NCBI RefSeq assembly: GCF_016775475.1
Contig: NZ_JAEUXJ010000021.1
Coordinates: 1 to 48,230 of the forward strand
Direction of reading: 5' to 3'
DNA length: 48,230 nt
Source: Belnapia mucosa
GTDB lineage: Bacteria; Pseudomonadota; Alphaproteobacteria; Acetobacterales; Acetobacteraceae
Part shown: piece by piece, positions 25,068 through 33,133 of the stretch
Layout of the letters: each line of letters begins with the position of its first letter
Position numbering within the stretch: the first letter of the stretch is position 1
The notes under the pieces: model-generated
Told to the model about the DNA's origin: nothing
The model's database searches: none
What the model saw: the letters and a program-made list of their open reading frames with translations, nothing else
Translations under genes and position numbers: made by a program

Positions 25068-25316
25068 ATGCTGTCGCCCGAACAGAGCCGTGCCGCTCGC
25101 GGCTGGCTGGATTGGACCCAAGAGGAGTTGGCCAAGAGGGCCGGCGTCTCGCTCAGCACCGTGCGGGATTTTGAGAAGGGGCGGCGCGCGCCGATCCCTA
25201 ACAACCTCGCTGCACTACGAAGCGCGCTAGAAAATGGCGGGGTCGGCCTGCTCTTCGATGAAGCAGGAAAGCCGGCCGGCGTCGGATGTAGAGACGCTGG
25301 CCGGCAACCTGACTAG
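25068..25316 (+). CDS. XRE family helix-turn-helix regulator
   Basis: This 82-residue protein is essentially a single Cro/C1-type HTH domain: SPEQSRAARGWLDWTQEELAKRAGVSLSTVRDFEKGRRAPIPNNLAALRSALENGGVGLLFD. The fold is complete, and the residues after it form a short tail. This type is common as a plasmid or phage-like regulator or as an antitoxin. The ribosome-binding site is weak. Its stop overlaps the stop of the convergent gene at 25313 by four bases, so the two messages run into each other. Confidence 0.88.
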   Translation: MLSPEQSRAARGWLDWTQEELAKRAGVSLSTVRDFEKGRRAPIPNNLAALRSALENGGVGLLFDEAGKPAGVGCRDAGRQPD

Positions 25317-25627
25317 AACCCGAAGTCAGGTTGGTTGTCGTTGGCATAAGTCCGGAGCCGGAACCTCGGCAGCGGGATCGGATAAGCCGGTGGGAACAGC
25401 CTGCCGTGAAGAATGGCATTCACGGTCGAGGGGTGTAGCCCGATCACATCCGCAGCTTGAGCCTGCGTCCATCCCATTGTGCCTACGGCCCAAAGAGCAT
25501 GACAGGCTTGACGGAACGTAGTCCGCTTCCGGCGCCTCGGGCCGAACACATACACTCCGCTGCGAAGCTTCGCTTCGGCATAGGGTTCGTGCCGAAGGAG
25601 CCGGGAGGAGATTGGATACGCGCGCAT
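25313..25627 (-). CDS. Conserved hypothetical protein with HTH-like segment
   Basis: The 104-residue product starts MRAYPISSRLLRHEPYAEAKLRSGVYVFGP; an upstream ATG at 25663 is possible but has no ribosome-binding site. The middle is basic (PRRRKRTTFRQACHALWAVGTMGWTQAQAADVIGLHPSTVNAILHGRLFPPAYPI). AQAADVIGLHPSTVNAILHGR looks like a resolvase- or sigma-type HTH. The C-terminal tail is RFRLRTYANDNQPDFGF. I do not recognise the family name. It converges with the XRE gene, and its upstream region is full of hairpins. Confidence 0.7.
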   Translation of the reverse strand: MRAYPISSRLLRHEPYAEAKLRSGVYVFGPRRRKRTTFRQACHALWAVGTMGWTQAQAADVIGLHPSTVNAILHGRLFPPAYPIPLPRFRLRTYANDNQPDFGF

Positions 25628-25668
25628 ACTGGACTCTCTCTTGTGAAGAGATTGAGGGGGCATCCAGC

Positions 25669-25805
25669 TTGCAGACGGTTTGGATGCATGGCATCCTTCT
25701 CTCGTTCTCGCGAGAGAACGCTGTCTGCAAACTGTAGTGGGTGGGCGACAGTCGTGTTCTGAACCGGGGGTGCCTCGCGGGTTCCAGCCGCGAGCCCCGG
25801 TTCAG
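25669..25805. repeat. Cluster of inverted repeats (nested hairpins)
   Basis: Four perfect inverted repeats lie within 137 bases. TTGCAGAC (25669-25676) pairs with GTCTGCAA (25723-25730). Inside it are GGATGC-ATG-GCATCC (25682-25696) and CGTTCTC-GCGA-GAGAACG (25704-25721). Next to it is CTGAACCGGGG (25759-25769) with CCCCGGTTCAG (25795-25805), enclosing a second 7-bp stem (CTCGCGG/CCGCGAG). The last could terminate the gene at 25846, which is read toward it, although there is no T-run. Confidence 0.8.
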
Positions 25806-25845
25806 TCACACATGCGGGGACTGCTGCGATCCGAACGGATCGCTC

Positions 25846-26478
25846 TCATGCATCCTCTCCTTCTTCATCTTGGGTTTCAGGCTCCGCTTCGTCTCGATCA
25901 CCCTCATTTTCGAGGCTGTCGAGAGTAGGGAGAGGCACGCCCTGTGACCGCTTGAGTTGTTGAAAGCGGGTCAGGAGGTCGATGCCTTTTGGTGTGATGC
26001 TGAGTAGGCCGTTGTCGTTCTTGACGACCCCGTTGCCAACGTCAGCAACCATTTGTTCTTTTACCCGCCGAGCACTGAGCCGGGTTGCTCTCACGACCTG
26101 CTCTAATGAAACGCTTTCCGCGTTTTGCAGGGCGCACAGCATCAAATAGTGCTGATCACCAAGGCGGGCTTTCGGCTTCTGGCTAATCTCGCCGTCATCA
26201 ACGATCAGGTTTTCGTCCGCCTGGTCCGAAAACAACGGCCTGCCCTCATCAAGCGACCGTAAATCTGCCTGGATGAGGCTCACCGTGGCGAACAGCGCCT
26301 CCAACTCGACACGAAGCTTCTCCCGCTCAGCATTGCACCGAGCGATCACGGCTTCGGCCTTTTCTTGAAGTGCTGCGATTTCGGTAAGCCGGTCCTCCCG
26401 GCGCCGAATTAAAGCCTCGTGGACCCCGAGAAGGGGCACGAGACCAGCAGCATCAACGCGACTCGAAGCGGTAGCCAT
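25846..26478 (-). CDS. Hypothetical coiled-coil protein with winged-helix-like domain
   Basis: The ~210-residue product (ATG at 26478; GTG at 26493 is the alternative start) begins with a long charged helix: LIRRREDRLTEIAALQEKAEAVIARCNAEREKLRVELEALFATVSLIQADLRSL, residues ~25-78. A compact domain follows (GDQHYLMLCALQNAESVSLEQVVRATRLSARRVKEQMVADVGNGVVKNDNGLLSITPKGIDLLTRFQQLK) that reads like a winged helix. The tail is very acidic (ENEGDRDEAEPETQDEEGEDA). The architecture suggests a DNA-binding oligomer, and an acidic tail is common in plasmid maintenance proteins. Two tandem DnaA boxes lie about 75-95 bases upstream of its start. Confidence 0.72.
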   Translation of the reverse strand: MATASSRVDAAGLVPLLGVHEALIRRREDRLTEIAALQEKAEAVIARCNAEREKLRVELEALFATVSLIQADLRSLDEGRPLFSDQADENLIVDDGEISQKPKARLGDQHYLMLCALQNAESVSLEQVVRATRLSARRVKEQMVADVGNGVVKNDNGLLSITPKGIDLLTRFQQLKRSQGVPLPTLDSLENEGDRDEAEPETQDEEGEDA

Positions 26479-26553
26479 GCCGAACACTGCCACGGCACTA
26501 ACCTGAAACGCAAGCGCCGCACATCTCTTGCGATTTCGAAGCCGCTGGTGCCC

Positions 26554-26573
26554 TGTGGATAAACTGTGGATAA
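26554..26573 (-). promoter_or_regulatory. Two tandem perfect DnaA boxes
   Basis: TGTGGATAA occurs at 26554-26562 and 26565-26573. Both are exact matches to the consensus DnaA box TTATCCACA on the minus strand, spaced 11 bases start to start. They lie upstream of the coiled-coil gene. An AT-richer patch with TTTCATATAAG follows at about 26605. This could be part of a replication origin or a DnaA-regulated promoter. Confidence 0.75.
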
Positions 26574-26879
26574 CTTGGCCGCTTGGGCGCTTGCCGCCGA
26601 TATCGTTTCATATAAGAGCGATTTGCCGCTCTTGGTGTGCTTGCTACCTAATACCGGACATTCGGAGCTTGCTTCCCGCTGTTTCACGGCAGACATCAGG
26701 GTAGAAGCTCAATGCAGCGTGGCGGGCAACCACCTTGGGCGACCTATTGGCCGGCCGTAAGAACCTTGAGCATTGCCGCCGCCTGATTTTGGTTCCCCTT
26801 GACGACCGGCTGCCCCGGCCTTGATGCGGGCGGGAGCTCGAGTGTTATCGTAGCGGTCCCAAGCTCCAGGGGGGACAGA

Positions 26880-28184
26880 ATGACCGGGGAAACAACCCTC
26901 ACTGACCGCCTCGCCTCCCTTTGGGACCATCTCGGTCTCAAGACCGCGCACGTGGGGGCGCAGATTCCAGCCGATCTCAGCGGCTTTGTGGGCCGGCACC
27001 CAGAAAGGATCGCCAGTCTACTGCTATGCGAGGCGCCGGGCATCGACCCTGTTTCTTTCGCCTCCCTGGCCTCACGGGTGACGCTGGTCGCGGGTGATGC
27101 GGGCCTTTCGGGGCAAGTCGCCGAGGCCGCTGCGCCGCAGCTTCCGGGATGTCGTCGGGTCACACTAGCCGGCTACGGCGAGCAGATTTGGGCTGATAGC
27201 GTGTCCCACCGGGCAGGGGAGATCGTCGCGGCGCTGCGTGATCTGCCCGGCGAGGCCTCGGTGCCAACTACCGCCTCCGACCGCGGCAGCCACGCCGGCA
27301 TCACCTACCGTGTCTATGGCGCCGGCCCTGCCCTCGTGCTGCTGCCGCTCCTGCTCGCCCCGTCGCAGTGGGACGCTGTCCTTCCGGACTTGGCGCAGCG
27401 CTATTCGGTTGTTGTGTTGGGTGGGCGTTACCTGAGCGGGGTCGCACTGCTCGAGGACCGAGCCATGAGCCCGAGCTACGCCGGCATGGTGAGAACGATG
27501 CTCGAGATTATAACCCCTGTTCCTGGCGAGACGATCCTGGAGGTTGGTTGCGGTTCTGGGGCGCTGCTCCGCATGGCGTCGCGGTATCTCGGCAGTGCCA
27601 TCTCCCTCACGGGCGTGGATCTCAACCCATTCCTGCTGCGAGAGGCAGCAGTTTTGGCTGAGGAGGACGGTTTGGCGGATCGGATCGCCTTCCGGGAGGG
27701 CAACGCGGAGCGCCTGCCATTCACGGATGCCAGCTTCGACCACGCCTACAGCGTCACGGTGCTGGAAGAGTGCGATGCCGAGCTCGCGCTGCGGGAACTC
27801 CGGCGCGTGGTGCGGCCGGGCGGGCGCGCCGGCGTAGTCGTGCGGGCTGCCGAGTTGCCGCATTCTTGGAATGTGGAGCTGCCCGAGGCGCTCCGTTATA
27901 AAGTCGAGAACAAGCCCCCCATGGTGAGCCCACGGGGCGTGGCCGACCGCAGCGTTTACGCCCGCATGGCCGCCGCCGGCTTCGAGCGGCTGACCTGCTT
28001 CCCTATGCTGGCCTCCTTCGACCGGATCGAAGGCCCATTCTTCCGGTTCGGAGAGGGGCGCGTGCTTGCGCAACTAAACGCCGAGGAGAAACCGGTGTGG
28101 CAGGCGGCGCGGCAGGCAGCGCTGGACGCGGGCGTGCTGTTCATGACCTCGCCACACCATTGCGTGGTTGGTCGTAAGCCTTGA
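26880..28184 (+). CDS. Methyltransferase with N-terminal alpha/beta-hydrolase-like domain
   Basis: This 434-residue protein follows a strong AGGGGGGACAG ribosome-binding site; the open frame upstream to 26799 is not needed. Residues ~1-190 resemble an alpha/beta hydrolase (VGAQIPADLSGFVGRHPERIASLLLCEAPG, then GPALVLLPLLLAPSQWDAVLPDLAQRYSVVVLGGRYLSG). No Gly-x-Ser-x-Gly nucleophile elbow is visible, so this part is probably non-catalytic. Residues ~205-434 are a class I SAM methyltransferase: ILEVGCGSGALLRMASRYLG (motif I), LTGVDLNPFLL (motif II) and ERLPFTDASFDHAYSVTVLEEC. It lies 94 bases before a true alpha/beta hydrolase gene on the same strand. The two may form an operon. Confidence 0.82.
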   Translation: MTGETTLTDRLASLWDHLGLKTAHVGAQIPADLSGFVGRHPERIASLLLCEAPGIDPVSFASLASRVTLVAGDAGLSGQVAEAAAPQLPGCRRVTLAGYGEQIWADSVSHRAGEIVAALRDLPGEASVPTTASDRGSHAGITYRVYGAGPALVLLPLLLAPSQWDAVLPDLAQRYSVVVLGGRYLSGVALLEDRAMSPSYAGMVRTMLEIITPVPGETILEVGCGSGALLRMASRYLGSAISLTGVDLNPFLLREAAVLAEEDGLADRIAFREGNAERLPFTDASFDHAYSVTVLEECDAELALRELRRVVRPGGRAGVVVRAAELPHSWNVELPEALRYKVENKPPMVSPRGVADRSVYARMAAAGFERLTCFPMLASFDRIEGPFFRFGEGRVLAQLNAEEKPVWQAARQAALDAGVLFMTSPHHCVVGRKP

Positions 28185-28278
28185 GGCACGATGCGTTGGC
28201 GGATTGCCTGTTTCATCGTCAACGCCCTGTATGCCCATTGCACGCTTGTAGGGCGGAACCCGGAAGGAGAACGACGCC

Positions 28279-29124
28279 ATGGACGTCTTCGACTTTGCCG
28301 GCATGTCGGTTCACTGCGAAGTTTGGGGCGCCGGGGGTGCGCTGCTGATGGCGCACAGCGGCGTCGGCTCCGGCGCGCAGTGGCAACGCGTCGCGGCCTT
28401 CCTGGATGGTCGGCGGTGCGTTGCCCCCGACCTTCTTGGCCATGGCCGGACCGGCGCGCCGGCTGGGGTGGCAATCACCCATGACCTCCAGGCCGACCTG
28501 CTCGCTGCCCTGATCGAGCGAGGCCCTGCCGGTCCCGATCCGGTGGACGTGGTCGGGCACTCCTACGGCGGCGCGGGCGCGGTCCGGCTCGCCCTGAGGC
28601 GGCCAGGGCTGGTGCGCTCCCTCGTGCTGATCGAGCCGCTGCTGATGTCGCTGCTCGGCGAGGCGGGCGACCCGCTCTTCGCGGAGTACGAGGCGGTGGC
28701 GCGGGACTTCCTGCGGCACGCGGAAGCTGAGAACGCCGCCGCCGCCTGGGCGCGCTTTATGGACTACCGGAACGGGCCGGGCGCGTGGGCTGCGCTTGGC
28801 GAGAAGGCCAGGGCGCGCCTCGTTGCCCAGACGGCCCTTGGCGCGGAGACGTTGCGGGCCAACCTGGCGAACCCGACGACTCTGGTCGACTGTTGCCGGA
28901 TCGCCGTGCCGACCACGGTGGTCCTGGGCGCCGAGACGACCCCGGCGGACCGTCGGACGGCGGAGGTGCTGGCCGCGACGGTGCCGGGGAGCCGGTGCGT
29001 GGCCATTCCGGGCGCCGGGCACATGTCGCCCCTCACCCACCCGGAGGAGGTGGCACGCATCATCCGGGAATGCCCTGGTAAGCCTTCTCCGCCGAGCCCA
29101 GACGAACCGGAAATCCGGTTGTAG
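28279..29124 (+). CDS. Alpha/beta hydrolase
   Basis: This 281-residue protein has a complete alpha/beta-hydrolase fold. The nucleophile elbow reads VVGHSYGGAGAVRLAL (Ser ~95) and the catalytic His is in GAGHMSPLTHPEEV near the C-terminus. HSGVGSGAQW in the N-terminal part probably contributes the oxyanion hole. The start follows GGAGAACGACGCC. Such enzymes hydrolyse esters, epoxides or C-C bonds; the substrate is not predictable. It follows the fused hydrolase-like/methyltransferase gene and probably shares its transcript. Confidence 0.88.
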   Translation: MDVFDFAGMSVHCEVWGAGGALLMAHSGVGSGAQWQRVAAFLDGRRCVAPDLLGHGRTGAPAGVAITHDLQADLLAALIERGPAGPDPVDVVGHSYGGAGAVRLALRRPGLVRSLVLIEPLLMSLLGEAGDPLFAEYEAVARDFLRHAEAENAAAAWARFMDYRNGPGAWAALGEKARARLVAQTALGAETLRANLANPTTLVDCCRIAVPTTVVLGAETTPADRRTAEVLAATVPGSRCVAIPGAGHMSPLTHPEEVARIIRECPGKPSPPSPDEPEIRL

Positions 29125-29126
29125 AG

Positions 29127-29459
29127 CTAGCGATCGGGATCCGGTGAGTTAGGCTGCATTGGCCGCACCGGCTCGATGCGGACGGCGTTGCGTGCCATGT
29201 GCGTCACCATCTCGATCGCCTGCTCAAAGCCGGCTGCTGAGGCAGAGTTCGCGTCGCGTTCAATCTGCGCCAGCGCAGCAGGCAACATAGCGCTGAGATG
29301 GTGCAGGATCTCCTCCCGTTTGGCGAGCGGTGCGCGCGTCAGCAAGGCAAGGTGGGAGATCAAGACCGCAAGGACGGCCTTCAATGCGTGAACCTCGCCC
29401 TGAAGCTCGCTGATCCGATCACGTTGCTGCAGAGGTGGTCTGGTCGGATCCGGGGTCAT
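29127..29459 (-). CDS. Small hypothetical helical protein
   Basis: This 110-residue product starts MTPDPTRPPLQQRDRISELQGEVHALKAVLAVLISHLALLTRAPLAKREEILHHL. The first half is a leucine-rich helix (residues ~14-40) that could be a coiled coil or a membrane-associated segment. The second half is helical (LSAMLPAALAQIERDANSASAAGFEQAIEMVTHMARN). I do not recognise the family. It converges with the alpha/beta hydrolase gene, with stop codons two bases apart. A GTG at 29495 is an alternative start. Confidence 0.6.
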   Translation of the reverse strand: MTPDPTRPPLQQRDRISELQGEVHALKAVLAVLISHLALLTRAPLAKREEILHHLSAMLPAALAQIERDANSASAAGFEQAIEMVTHMARNAVRIEPVRPMQPNSPDPDR

Positions 29460-29588
29460 CGGCTTTTTCTGCTGAAGTGGGGCAGAATGCCGCACGGATC
29501 ACGGCGAAAGCGCAACCCCCTATAAGTATTGTTGCATCCTGCTATGCGTAGCCGCTTAGGATGCGGCGCCTGAACACACCTCCGTCTG

Positions 29589-29618
29589 AGGTGCCCGCCC
29601 CAACCGGGGCGGGCACCT
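29589..29618. terminator. Hairpin after the GH16 gene
   Basis: A perfect 13-bp stem, AGGTGCCCGCCCC (29589-29601) with GGGGCGGGCACCT (29606-29618) around an AACC loop, lies 9 bases past the stop of the minus-strand GH16 gene. There is no clear T-run, so its role as a terminator is inferred from position and stability. Confidence 0.7.
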
Positions 29619-29626
29619 GGCCGCGA

Positions 29627-31204
29627 TCAGGCGATCACGGCATGGGTCGAGTAGGTCGCCTCGTACAGGGTGACCAGGTTGTCGCCATTCTGGTAGGCCG
29701 CGGCCCAGGCTGCCTGCTCGCCGACGCCCGGCACCGAGTTCTCGCCGCCATGGGCGAAGTCCTTCGGCACATGCTCGGTCGTCGTCCACTTCTGCACGCC
29801 GTCGACATAGCCGGTCAGGCGGCCATCCTGCCAATCCAAGGCATAGGTGTGCTTGTCGGTGAACTTGATGCCGTCCAGCTTGTAGGACTGGAACTGGTCG
29901 GACCCGTCGGCGCCCTTCCAGTGGATGGTCGAGTAGACGCTGCCATCCGGCGCCACCTCGGCCATGTCCAGCTCCGGGCCGGGCCACTGGTCGGATGCCG
30001 GCCAGAGGCACATGAAGGCGCCCGGCGCGCTGTCCTGGTTGCCCTTCACCGTCCAGGAGAAGAGGCCGTAGCCGAAGCCGGCGCTCGAGCCGCTCGGCGC
30101 GATCATCGCACCCGACTGGCCGAAGCCGTCGCCAGCCCAGGAGCCAATGTCGACCTGGCCGTCATGCGCCCAGACATGGCCGTAGTTGTGGCTGAACTTG
30201 CCGAGGCCGCCGTCGAAGGTCTCGCGCCAGACCAGATCGTAGCCGGAGGGCAGGATGCTCTCGCCGCTGGTCGTGACGCCCGAGGAGATGGGCGGCGTGA
30301 CGGTCGAGGCGATGGCGAAGTCGTGGCTACCATTCGACAGCAGGTCGAAGGAGCCGCCCGCCTGCGCCTTGCCGTTGTAGGAGATGGCATCGACATGCAG
30401 GTTGCGGTCGGTCGCCGAGCTGCCGCCATAGAGGTCGTTCAGGAAGGTGACCGTCACGGTATGGGCGCCGGCGCCCCAGTTGCCGTGCAGGGTCAGCGTG
30501 TCACTCTGGCCGGAGGAATGCAGCGCCGAGGCGGTCAGCGTGCCACCGACCTGCTTGCCATCAACGCTGACGGTGTATTGCGCGTCGCCGTTATAGGCAT
30601 CCTCGCTCAGCTTGATAACCAGGCTGTCGGCGCCAGTGCCGACCGTCGTGCTGGATGGGGCGTGGGACACCACGGTGGCGGCGATGGCGACGTCGTGGCT
30701 GCCATTCGCCAGCAGGTCGAACTTGCCGCCCGCCTGCGCCTTGCCGTTGTAGGAAACGGCATCGACATGCAGGTTGCGGTCGGTCGCCGCCGAGCCGCCG
30801 TACGAGTCGTTCAGGAAGCTGACGGTCACCTTGTGCGCGGCGGAACCCCAGTTGCCGAGCAGAGTCAGCGTGTCGCTTTGGCCAAGGGCGTGGCTGGCAT
30901 GGGCGGTCAGCGTGCCGCCAATCTGCTTGCCATCCACGCTGACGGTGTATTGCGCATCGCCGTTGTAGGCGTCCTCGCTCAGCTTGATGACGAAGCGGTC
31001 GGTGCCGGTGCCGATCGTCGTGGCGTTCGCGGAGCCCGTGACCGGGCCGGGGCTGGTGGTCGAGGTCGGCGTCCAGTTCAGGGCCACGATCTGGTCGTAG
31101 CCGAGCCATTGACCGGTAGCGTCATGATAAGCATTCACCAGCGAGCCGATCGCATTCCAGTCGATGGTCTGGCTGGTCGTCAAAGACGCGCTTGATGAAG
31201 CCAT
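29627..31204 (-). CDS. GH16 family glycosidase with two carbohydrate-binding modules
   Basis: This 525-residue protein has three parts. Residues ~64-177 and ~186-300 are two near-identical modules (VIKLSEDAYNGDAQYTVSVDGKQ ... GNWG ... LNDxYGGSxATDRNLHVDA.SYNGKAQAGG) of the Ca-dependent, xylan-binding CBM type. Residues ~325-525 are a GH16 catalytic domain with the active-site motif ELDMAE (Glu411, Asp413, Glu416), the nucleophile and acid/base pair of the family. Beta-glucan or similar polysaccharide is the likely substrate. There is no classical signal peptide, although extracellular function is expected; type I secretion without RTX repeats is one possibility. The module repeat suggests recent duplication. 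A terminator-like hairpin follows the gene. Confidence 0.9.
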   Translation of the reverse strand: MASSSASLTTSQTIDWNAIGSLVNAYHDATGQWLGYDQIVALNWTPTSTTSPGPVTGSANATTIGTGTDRFVIKLSEDAYNGDAQYTVSVDGKQIGGTLTAHASHALGQSDTLTLLGNWGSAAHKVTVSFLNDSYGGSAATDRNLHVDAVSYNGKAQAGGKFDLLANGSHDVAIAATVVSHAPSSTTVGTGADSLVIKLSEDAYNGDAQYTVSVDGKQVGGTLTASALHSSGQSDTLTLHGNWGAGAHTVTVTFLNDLYGGSSATDRNLHVDAISYNGKAQAGGSFDLLSNGSHDFAIASTVTPPISSGVTTSGESILPSGYDLVWRETFDGGLGKFSHNYGHVWAHDGQVDIGSWAGDGFGQSGAMIAPSGSSAGFGYGLFSWTVKGNQDSAPGAFMCLWPASDQWPGPELDMAEVAPDGSVYSTIHWKGADGSDQFQSYKLDGIKFTDKHTYALDWQDGRLTGYVDGVQKWTTTEHVPKDFAHGGENSVPGVGEQAAWAAAYQNGDNLVTLYEATYSTHAVIA

Positions 31205-31338
31205 GGGAACGGCGCTCCAGATTTCGCGATATCACATATTCGTGATGCCTGGAGTGAAACATACAGTTACCTCAACCATAGGTTCAATTGGAAACCGCAA
31301 GGTCCGCGGTCACGTTGTGTGGTCGGAGAGTTAACGGA
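31205..31338. other. Upstream region of the GH16 gene
   Basis: No gene is seen. The stretch from 31225 to 31290 is AT-richer than its surroundings (GATATCACATATTCGTGATG, with ATCACATATTCGTGAT nearly symmetric) and is the likely promoter area of the GH16 gene. Confidence 0.4.
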
Positions 31339-31449
31339 TCACCGAGGGTGCCTGACGACGGCAGCCTCGAAAGCGATGTAGTTGCCGATCGTGGTCTCGA
31401 TCATCTTATGGCCCTGCACCTGCCGCAGCACCTCAACCGCTTTGCGGCC
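31339..31449 (-). pseudogene. Tyrosine recombinase C-terminal stub
   Basis: The frame ends VEVLRQVQGHKMIETTIGNYIAFEAAVVRHPR. This matches the end of tyrosine site-specific recombinases, with GHK and the Tyr nucleophile in NYIAF. Upstream in the same frame there is no further similarity, so only about 36 residues survive. It may mark the edge of a lost integrative element. Confidence 0.55.
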
Positions 31450-32093
31450 TGTTCGTCGACCCCGCCGCGACGGCAGAATCCTTCCAGCCGCTGGCGACAT
31501 GCTGCCCGCCGGAGCGGCGGAGGTGGCGCAGGACGCCTTGGGGGCAATGGGGCCGTGGGCAGGGGGCGCGTCGGTTTGGCTGGCGCCCTCACCACCGCCG
31601 CGCTCTGGAGCGTCACAGCTGCCGCGTTGCAGCTGTTTGGGGCACTGAACGTCGCATACCGCGAGCGCAAGACGCGAGGTCCTGTCCGGCGCTGCGCCAT
31701 CGCATTGCTGTTCGCACTCGGTGCCAGCTGGAACCGGGTAGCCTACGGCCCGTGCATCGCTGACGCGCGACTGGAACGCCTGCCAAGGGTAGTTGTGGAC
31801 TGCCGGGGCCGGATGGTCCCCTCCCGCCACACTCATGCCGGAACCCATCACGGGTGATGTGCTGTTTGCTAGGTATCGCTTAACCCAAAGCGATTATCAG
31901 CCTTGGCGAGAGCCGGAAGGAGCCTGTTGACTCGAAATGCTCCTCCCCGGCCATTGCGGTCAGGGCAGGCTGGTGCCGGATGGCACCCTCTCGAAGCCTT
32001 GGGGAGCCTATCGTGGTGGGACCGATCTCGTCTCGCAGCGTGGGCCTGTCTGAACTCGGTTGTTCCAACGCAACCACCCTGACCGCTTACGCA
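31450..32093. other. Interval with no supported gene
   Basis: About 640 bases with several open frames on both strands but no recognisable product and no start with a convincing ribosome-binding site. I take it as decayed DNA between the integrase stub and the small exported protein. Confidence 0.4.
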
Positions 32094-32444
32094 CTACTCA
32101 CGCCCGTCAGGCGCCACAGTGTTGCCTCTGCTCCCGGCGGGCAGTGTAGCCGTGGGTGATGGGATAGCCGCAGGCTCCATTGCCAGCGGCAGCGTGGCGT
32201 CGATAACGCGTTGAACACAGTTTTCCGAAGCATCAGGACGCACGTAGAGGGCTTGGCATACTTGTTCGACATGCGGGCGGAACACGGCGATGGCCTGTAC
32301 CTGCTGTGGTGTCGCTGAACCAGGAGCGGCCGGGAGACCGGCCAAGGGTGGTGCAACAGTTTGCGCAGTCGATGGGCTCAGTGCAGCAACCATTGGGATC
32401 AGCACTGCCACAAACCTTACGGGCCTGATTGAGAGCGGTGGCAT
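32094..32444 (-). CDS. Small exported hypothetical protein
   Basis: This 116-residue product, starting MPPLSIRPVRFVAVLIPMVAALSPSTAQTV, has a typical signal peptide with probable cleavage after STA or AQT. The mature part (ATPQQVQAIAVFRPHVEQVCQALYVRPDASENCVQRVIDATLPL) contains two cysteines that could pair. I do not recognise the family. The longer frame to 32570 would hide the signal peptide, so the internal ATG is preferred. It lies next to, and divergent from, the CheY-like gene. Confidence 0.55.
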   Translation of the reverse strand: MPPLSIRPVRFVAVLIPMVAALSPSTAQTVAPPLAGLPAAPGSATPQQVQAIAVFRPHVEQVCQALYVRPDASENCVQRVIDATLPLAMEPAAIPSPTATLPAGSRGNTVAPDGRE

Positions 32445-32713
32445 CTGAAATCCTGTTTCTTTTAGCAACTGGATGAAGCGCCGCTGGCACAACTGTAGAT
32501 CCTGGCTTGGCTGCCTGTCCTCGGCTTCCTGCTGAATCAGCCTCAAAGCAGAAACTCTAGCTGTTGACACAACTTCGGGTTGTTTTAATGGCTTTCTACA
32601 ACCTATGCGGGTAACTTCGACGTAACTTCCTGTTCTCGCGATGTTACATATCGCTGAAGCGGGAGCACGCTCTCATCCTGAGGTGTCGGAACTCAGGATA
32701 GAGGAAACCTACA

Positions 32714-33133
32714 ATGACGGTGCTGCTGGTCGAAGATGACACCATGGTGCGTCTCACCCTCGCCGACTTCTTCGACGCGGCTGGGCTCGATTTTCTCGAA
32801 GCGAGCAATGCTGAGGACGCCTTGGCCATCCTCGACGACCCGTCACAACCTGTCGATGTGCTGGTCACCGACATCAACCTGGGCACAGGCGATAGCGGCC
32901 TGGCCTTGGCGGCCAAGGCGCGGCAGAGACGGCCGAAGCTGCTGGTCATCTACGAGACCGGCAGCCCGGAGACCCTGGCCGGCCGTAATTTCTCTTCCTG
33001 GGAGCGGGTCTTCTACAAACCCTTCGATCCGACGGCCCTGGCGGCTACGGTGTCAGCCTTGAACGGACCCTGCCGCCCAGGAAGGCCCTACTACCGGCCG
33101 TCGGCGGGGGAGAACATGGCGTCCAGCTTGTAG
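32714..33133 (+). CDS. Single-domain response regulator (CheY-like)
   Basis: The receiver domain fills residues 1-120. The acidic pocket is E7-D8-D9, the phosphoacceptor Asp53 is in TDINLG and the conserved Lys102 is in FYKPFD. There is no output domain, so it would act by protein-protein contact or as a phosphate sink. The usual Thr/Ser after beta4 appears as YETGS (Thr82). An AGAGGAAAC site precedes the start. Its last 43 bases overlap the end of the OmpR-type gene on the other strand. No histidine kinase gene is adjacent. Confidence 0.88.
   Translation: MTVLLVEDDTMVRLTLADFFDAAGLDFLEASNAEDALAILDDPSQPVDVLVTDINLGTGDSGLALAAKARQRRPKLLVIYETGSPETLAGRNFSSWERVFYKPFDPTALAATVSALNGPCRPGRPYYRPSAGENMASSL

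Noticed and set aside
27165..28073. 302-codon minus-strand frame
   Set aside because: It is antisense to the methyltransferase domain with clear SAM motifs.
29561..31195. 544-codon open frame on the plus strand, opposite the GH16 gene
   Set aside because: It is antisense to a gene with clear GH16 and CBM domains. Its repeated blocks mirror the CBM duplication and match no protein type.
31288..31857. 189-codon plus-strand frame near the integrase stub
   Set aside because: It has no ribosome-binding site or domain and overlaps the tyrosine recombinase remnant on the other strand.
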